Origin: Natronosporangium hydrolyticum
GTDB lineage: Bacteria > Actinomycetota > Actinomycetes > Mycobacteriales > Micromonosporaceae
Assembly (NCBI RefSeq): GCF_016925615.1
Contig: NZ_CP070499.1
Coordinates: forward strand, 4,836,001-4,900,000
Reading direction: 5' to 3'
DNA: 64,000 nucleotides
In this document: positions 61,013-64,000 of the stretch, one piece after another
Layout of the letters: every line of letters begins with the position of its first letter
Position numbering within the stretch: the stretch's first letter is position 1
Position numbers and translations under genes: made by a program
The notes under the pieces: model-generated
Databases searched by the model: none
What the model saw: the letters and a program-made list of their open reading frames with translations, nothing else
What the model was told of the DNA's origin: nothing

Positions 61013-62275
61013 GTGGGATTTATCGAGGATTTCGTTGATCGATACACCAAGGAATACGACTTCTATGCCCAGGCAGCGCGTCTCGGAGCTCAGGAGCTTG
61101 AATCAGCATTACATGCGGCCGGCATCCGTTGCATCGTGACCTCACGAGCGAAATCAATCCCGCGCCTGCGAGAGAAGTGTCGACAACGAGAACGGCAGAA
61201 CGGGGGCTACGCGTCCGTCGCCCACATTGTTGAGGACATCGTCGATCTAGCAGGGGTGCGGGTAGCCCTCTACTTCCCTGCAGAGCGAGAGCAGGTTCAC
61301 TCGGCGATTCACAAGCTGTTCCATGTCCACCTGAAGAAGGAATTCCCGGAGCTTGGAAAGCTACGACCCGATAAGCGCTTCACCGGCTACTCGGCTGCCC
61401 ATTATCGTGTGCAGCTTAGGGAGCAAGAACTAGGCGACTCGGAGAAGCGATACGCGACAGCTAGGATCGAGATCCAAGTTGCGTCCGTTCTGATGCATGC
61501 TTGGGCAGAGGTCGAACACGATCTAGCCTATAAGCCACTAACAGAATACCTATCCGATGCGGAAAGCGCCATTTTGGACCAACTCAACGGCTTAGTTATT
61601 GCTGGCGAGATCGCACTTGAGCAACTCCAGAAGGCTGGCGAGGGTAGGGTCGCAACCAGTGGGAGGATCTTCGCCAATCATTTTGAACTGGCCGCCCACC
61701 TAATAGGCCGCATGGAGGCAAAGACTCAGGAGCCGATCAGCGAGGCAGGGCTAGGGCGAGTCGACTTTCTCTTCGATTTCATAACCGATCTTGGCCTCAA
61801 CACTCCGGAGCACCTTGCCCCCCACTTGGACTCATTGCACGGAAACGTTGAGTTGCGCCCTCTGGCGGAGCAAATAGTTGACGTCCTGCTAGCGGAAGAT
61901 GCTGCCCGATATCGAGTGTACAATTCACTTCACATCGACCGGGTTGCGGTCGAATCTGGAACGGCCGAAGAAGAATCCGCCGCTTTGGGGATCTTCATGG
62001 CTCGCTGGATTGAGCTCGAGAAGTTGATTAGAGAGCTGGCAGTTGCGAAGGGGGCCGAGCGGCCGCTCCTTCAAGCCGGCCGACAGCTAAAAGACCTTGG
62101 CGTAATTCCTCCTGAGCTCATAGTGGAGTTTGACCAACTGCGACGGCTGAGGAACCAAGTAATCCACGCAGTGGAGCGACCCGGCGCCGACTACCTGGTC
62201 CAGGTTTCGCGACGTGTCGACACCATCATTGGTGAAATCCAGCGTAGGATCTCAGAATCCGACGACAAGGAGTGA
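61013..62275 (+). CDS. RelA/SpoT-domain protein with C-terminal helical domain
   Basis: 420 residues, GTG start. N-terminal synthetase-type domain: SRAKSIPRLREKCRQRERQNG, VEDIVDLAGVRVALYFPAE, LRPDKRFTGYSAAHYRVQL and ARIEIQVASVLMHAWAEVEHDLAYK, all typical of (p)ppGpp synthetase folds. No hydrolase, TGS or ACT domains. The C-terminal about 130 residues are helical (MARWIELEKLIRELAVAKG... LRRLRNQVIHAVERPG) and include a HEPN-like R-N-x-x-x-H motif (RNQVIH). Codon use is clearly AT-richer than neighbours. A stress alarmone synthetase or a toxin-type (toxSAS/CapRel-like) defence protein are the options. Confidence 0.75.
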   Translation: MGFIEDFVDRYTKEYDFYAQAARLGAQELESALHAAGIRCIVTSRAKSIPRLREKCRQRERQNGGYASVAHIVEDIVDLAGVRVALYFPAEREQVHSAIHKLFHVHLKKEFPELGKLRPDKRFTGYSAAHYRVQLREQELGDSEKRYATARIEIQVASVLMHAWAEVEHDLAYKPLTEYLSDAESAILDQLNGLVIAGEIALEQLQKAGEGRVATSGRIFANHFELAAHLIGRMEAKTQEPISEAGLGRVDFLFDFITDLGLNTPEHLAPHLDSLHGNVELRPLAEQIVDVLLAEDAARYRVYNSLHIDRVAVESGTAEEESAALGIFMARWIELEKLIRELAVAKGAERPLLQAGRQLKDLGVIPPELIVEFDQLRRLRNQVIHAVERPGADYLVQVSRRVDTIIGEIQRRISESDDKE

Positions 62276-62295
62276 TGCGCAGTCGGCCGACCACC

Positions 62296-63632
62296 CAGGG
62301 CCCCGGCAAAGTCGCGCGGTGTCCGGGTTGATGGGGTTGGCGTAGACGCGCCCGTGCCGGTGGTAGCAGGGCGGGCATGACCGGTTCAGAAGATCATCGA
62401 GGTTCTCGAAGCCTTGCTGATCTACCTGAAGTGAGCCATGCCCGCACTCCCATCATCACTGATCTGTTCGCTGTCTCAGCAACCGCCTGCCACCGTCTCG
62501 CAGACCGCGGTCGGGTTGCCCGCCGCGTTGGGCTATCTGCCCGACCCTCGCGCCCGTCGCGGTGTGCGGCACCGGCTGACGGTGGTGGTCAGCGCGGCGG
62601 TCTGCGCCGTGGTGGCCGGCTGCCGCTCCTATGTGGCGATCGCCGAGTGGGTCGCCGACGCGCCAGCGGCCACGGTGGCGGCGTTGGGCATGGACCCTGA
62701 TCGGCGCCCGTCGGAGGCGATGATCCGCCGGCTACTGCAATCGTTGGACCCGAACCTGCTAACGGCCGCGGTCAGCGGCTGGCTGGCCAACCGGCTCGCC
62801 ACGGCAGCGCCGCCGACCAGGCGGGCGGTCGCGGTCGACGGCAAAACCTTACGAGGCTCCCGCAGCCGCGATGCTCCTGCCCGGCACGTGATGGCCGCGC
62901 TCGACCAGGCCACCGGCGTCGCACTGGCCAGCACCGACGTCAACGGCAAGACCAACGAAATCACCCGGTTCCAGCCTCTGCTGGACCAGATCAGTGACCT
63001 GCGCGAGACCATCGTGACCCTCGATGCCCTGCACTGCCAACGTGACCACGTCGCCTACCTCGCCGAACGTGGCGCGCACTGGATCCTCACCGTCAAGGCC
63101 AACCAGCCCAGCCTGCACACCCAGCTGGCTGCCCTACCGTGGCGAGCCGTTCCACAGGCCACCCGCGACGAGGGCCGTGGCCACGGCCGCCGCGAGATCC
63201 GCACCCTCAAGGCCCTCACCGTACAAACCCCTGGCGGGCTGGGGTTCCCGCACGCCGCCCAGGCGTTGCAGATCCGCCGCCGCAGACGCCGCCTCGACCA
63301 GCCGAAACGGTTCACCACCGAGACCGTCTACGCGATCACCAGCCTGAACGTGCACCAGGCCAGACCGGCCCAGTTGGCCGCCTGGATACGCGGCCACTGG
63401 TCGATCGAGAACAAACTGCACTGGGTACGCGATGTCACCTACGACGAGGACCGATCCCAGATCCGCACCCGAACCGGACCACAGGTCATGGCCGCCCTAC
63501 GAAACGCCGCCATCGGCATCCTGCGCATCACCGGCGTCACCAACATTGCCGCCGCCAACCGCCACCACGCCCGCGACAGCACCCGCCCACTTGCGCTACT
63601 CGGCATCACCTAACGACTTTGCCGGGGCCCTG
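62296..63632. mobile_element. ISAs1-family insertion sequence, intact
   Basis: Perfect 19-base terminal inverted repeats: CAGGGCCCCGGCAAAGTCG at 62296-62314 and its reverse complement at 63614-63632. Total length 1337 bases with one transposase gene. No clear target-site duplication was found in the flanks, so the neighbouring DNA may have been rearranged after insertion. Confidence 0.92.
62438..63613 (+). CDS. ISAs1-family transposase
   Basis: 391 residues. Landmarks: LPDPRARRGVRHRLTVVVSAAVCAVVAG, RRAVAVDGKTLRGSRSRDAPARHVMAALD, VTLDALHCQRDHVAYLAERGAHWILTVKANQP and YAITSLNVHQARPAQLAAWIRGHWSIENKLHWVRDVTYDEDRSQIRTRTGPQVMAALRN, i.e. DDE residues in DGK, DAL and the W-S-I-E-N box. Full length and open, so it may be active. 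Confidence 0.93.
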   Translation: MPALPSSLICSLSQQPPATVSQTAVGLPAALGYLPDPRARRGVRHRLTVVVSAAVCAVVAGCRSYVAIAEWVADAPAATVAALGMDPDRRPSEAMIRRLLQSLDPNLLTAAVSGWLANRLATAAPPTRRAVAVDGKTLRGSRSRDAPARHVMAALDQATGVALASTDVNGKTNEITRFQPLLDQISDLRETIVTLDALHCQRDHVAYLAERGAHWILTVKANQPSLHTQLAALPWRAVPQATRDEGRGHGRREIRTLKALTVQTPGGLGFPHAAQALQIRRRRRRLDQPKRFTTETVYAITSLNVHQARPAQLAAWIRGHWSIENKLHWVRDVTYDEDRSQIRTRTGPQVMAALRNAAIGILRITGVTNIAAANRHHARDSTRPLALLGIT

Positions 63633-63878
63633 ATGTACCTCCGGGATGGTGTTTCCAAGTTGTTGGTCTGGCCGCGTGGAGTTACTCCGGTGCTTGAGAA
63701 CGACGAGCGCGGCGTCAACTTCCCTAACTACGGAACGATTTTGCACGGCAGAGACATTAGAGTGAGCTATCTCTTCATTCCCGAGGAGCAGCTTCATACG
63801 CTCGAAGGCTGGGAGACTATCCAAGGATGCCCACCAGAGGATGGTGAGGTCGTCTTCATCGACAACGTACACGACTAA
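63633..63878 (+). CDS. Probable 3' remnant of an unknown gene cut by the insertion sequence
   Basis: 81 residues (MYLRDGVSKLLVWPRGVTPVLENDERGVNFPNYGTILHGRDIRVSYLFIPEEQLHTLEGWETIQGCPPEDGEVVFIDNVHD, given here only by segment) begin at an ATG directly touching the right inverted repeat. No ribosome site of its own exists outside the insertion sequence, so this is more likely the tail of a longer protein. AT-richer like the RelA/SpoT gene. The rest of the window (63879-64000) shows nothing clear. Confidence 0.45.
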   Translation: MYLRDGVSKLLVWPRGVTPVLENDERGVNFPNYGTILHGRDIRVSYLFIPEEQLHTLEGWETIQGCPPEDGEVVFIDNVHD

Positions 63879-64000
63879 ACCGGCTCATCAACACGAAGCG
63901 TGATGGAGGTCAGCGACATGCCGGTCAACCCTGAGGGTCGGGTAGGGCCTGGAACAGGCCCGATGATCCGAACAGGAGTCATACAAGAGCATCAGCAGGA

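Noticed and set aside
60621-61139. 172-codon plus-strand frame before the RelA/SpoT gene
   Set aside because: No domain or ribosome site, Arg/Ser/Pro-rich, and runs into the RelA/SpoT gene in another frame.

Overview
The window is high-GC actinobacterial chromosome with tightly packed genes, many GTG starts and ATGA/GTGA overlaps. Gene content and the style of the intergenic palindromes point to the family Micromonosporaceae; that family assignment is inference, because no rRNA or species marker is present.

1-26.8 kb is mostly core chromosome. An ABC-transporter tail is followed by a promoter and a possibly structured RNA (401-735). Next come a small Cys/Trp-motif protein, cystathionine beta-synthase, two tandem SGNH hydrolases (the second has lost its catalytic Ser and block-III Asn) and a thiolase. 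Then follow a Bax-inhibitor-like membrane protein, methionine aminopeptidase, a small HTH protein with an amine oxidase, an ECF sigma/anti-sigma pair, a DUF4397 protein with a class F sortase, tRNA-Leu(UAA), a GT-C-like membrane protein, NDH-2, a five-gene MoxR/DUF58/DUF4129 operon, family 5 uracil-DNA glycosylase, dienelactone hydrolase, a Ppx/GppA phosphatase, a methyltransferase and YajQ.

26.93-40.24 kb is a complete integrative element of the AICE type inserted in tRNA-Tyr(GUA). A 49-bp direct repeat of the tRNA 3' half marks attL and attR. Between them lie integrase, excisionase, a DUF3987 replication protein, a prim-pol-like primase, an FtsK/TraB translocase, SpdB-like and other small transfer-region proteins, and a divergent regulator with three CAACTGTTAGG sites. 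That regulator is an unusual GntR-HTH/P-loop kinase fusion, translationally coupled to a KDPG-aldolase-like enzyme. A 22-bp motif occurs in inverted orientation near both ends.

40.6-57.1 kb is accessory DNA. After four small uncharacterised genes and a CutA-like protein comes an FxLD-class lanthipeptide cluster (about 42.6-54.9 kb). It holds an isoaspartate-type methyltransferase, the precursor with its FELD motif and four Cys, an intercistronic hairpin, full-length LanB, LanC, a stand-alone thiopeptide-type (SpaB_C-like) protein and a second methyltransferase that appears to lack any ordinary start codon. Two paralogous XRE/tetratricopeptide-like regulators flank it and share a CCCAG-N8-CTGGG element beside their starts. 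A creatininase-family hydrolase is beside the right-hand regulator.

57-64 kb is a mosaic: an HprK-like kinase, a family 2 glycosyltransferase and an aminoglycoside-phosphotransferase-like gene cut by an IS256-family remnant, then an AT-richer RelA/SpoT-domain gene and an intact ISAs1-family insertion sequence with perfect 19-bp inverted repeats. The window ends in the probable 3' remnant of an unknown gene.
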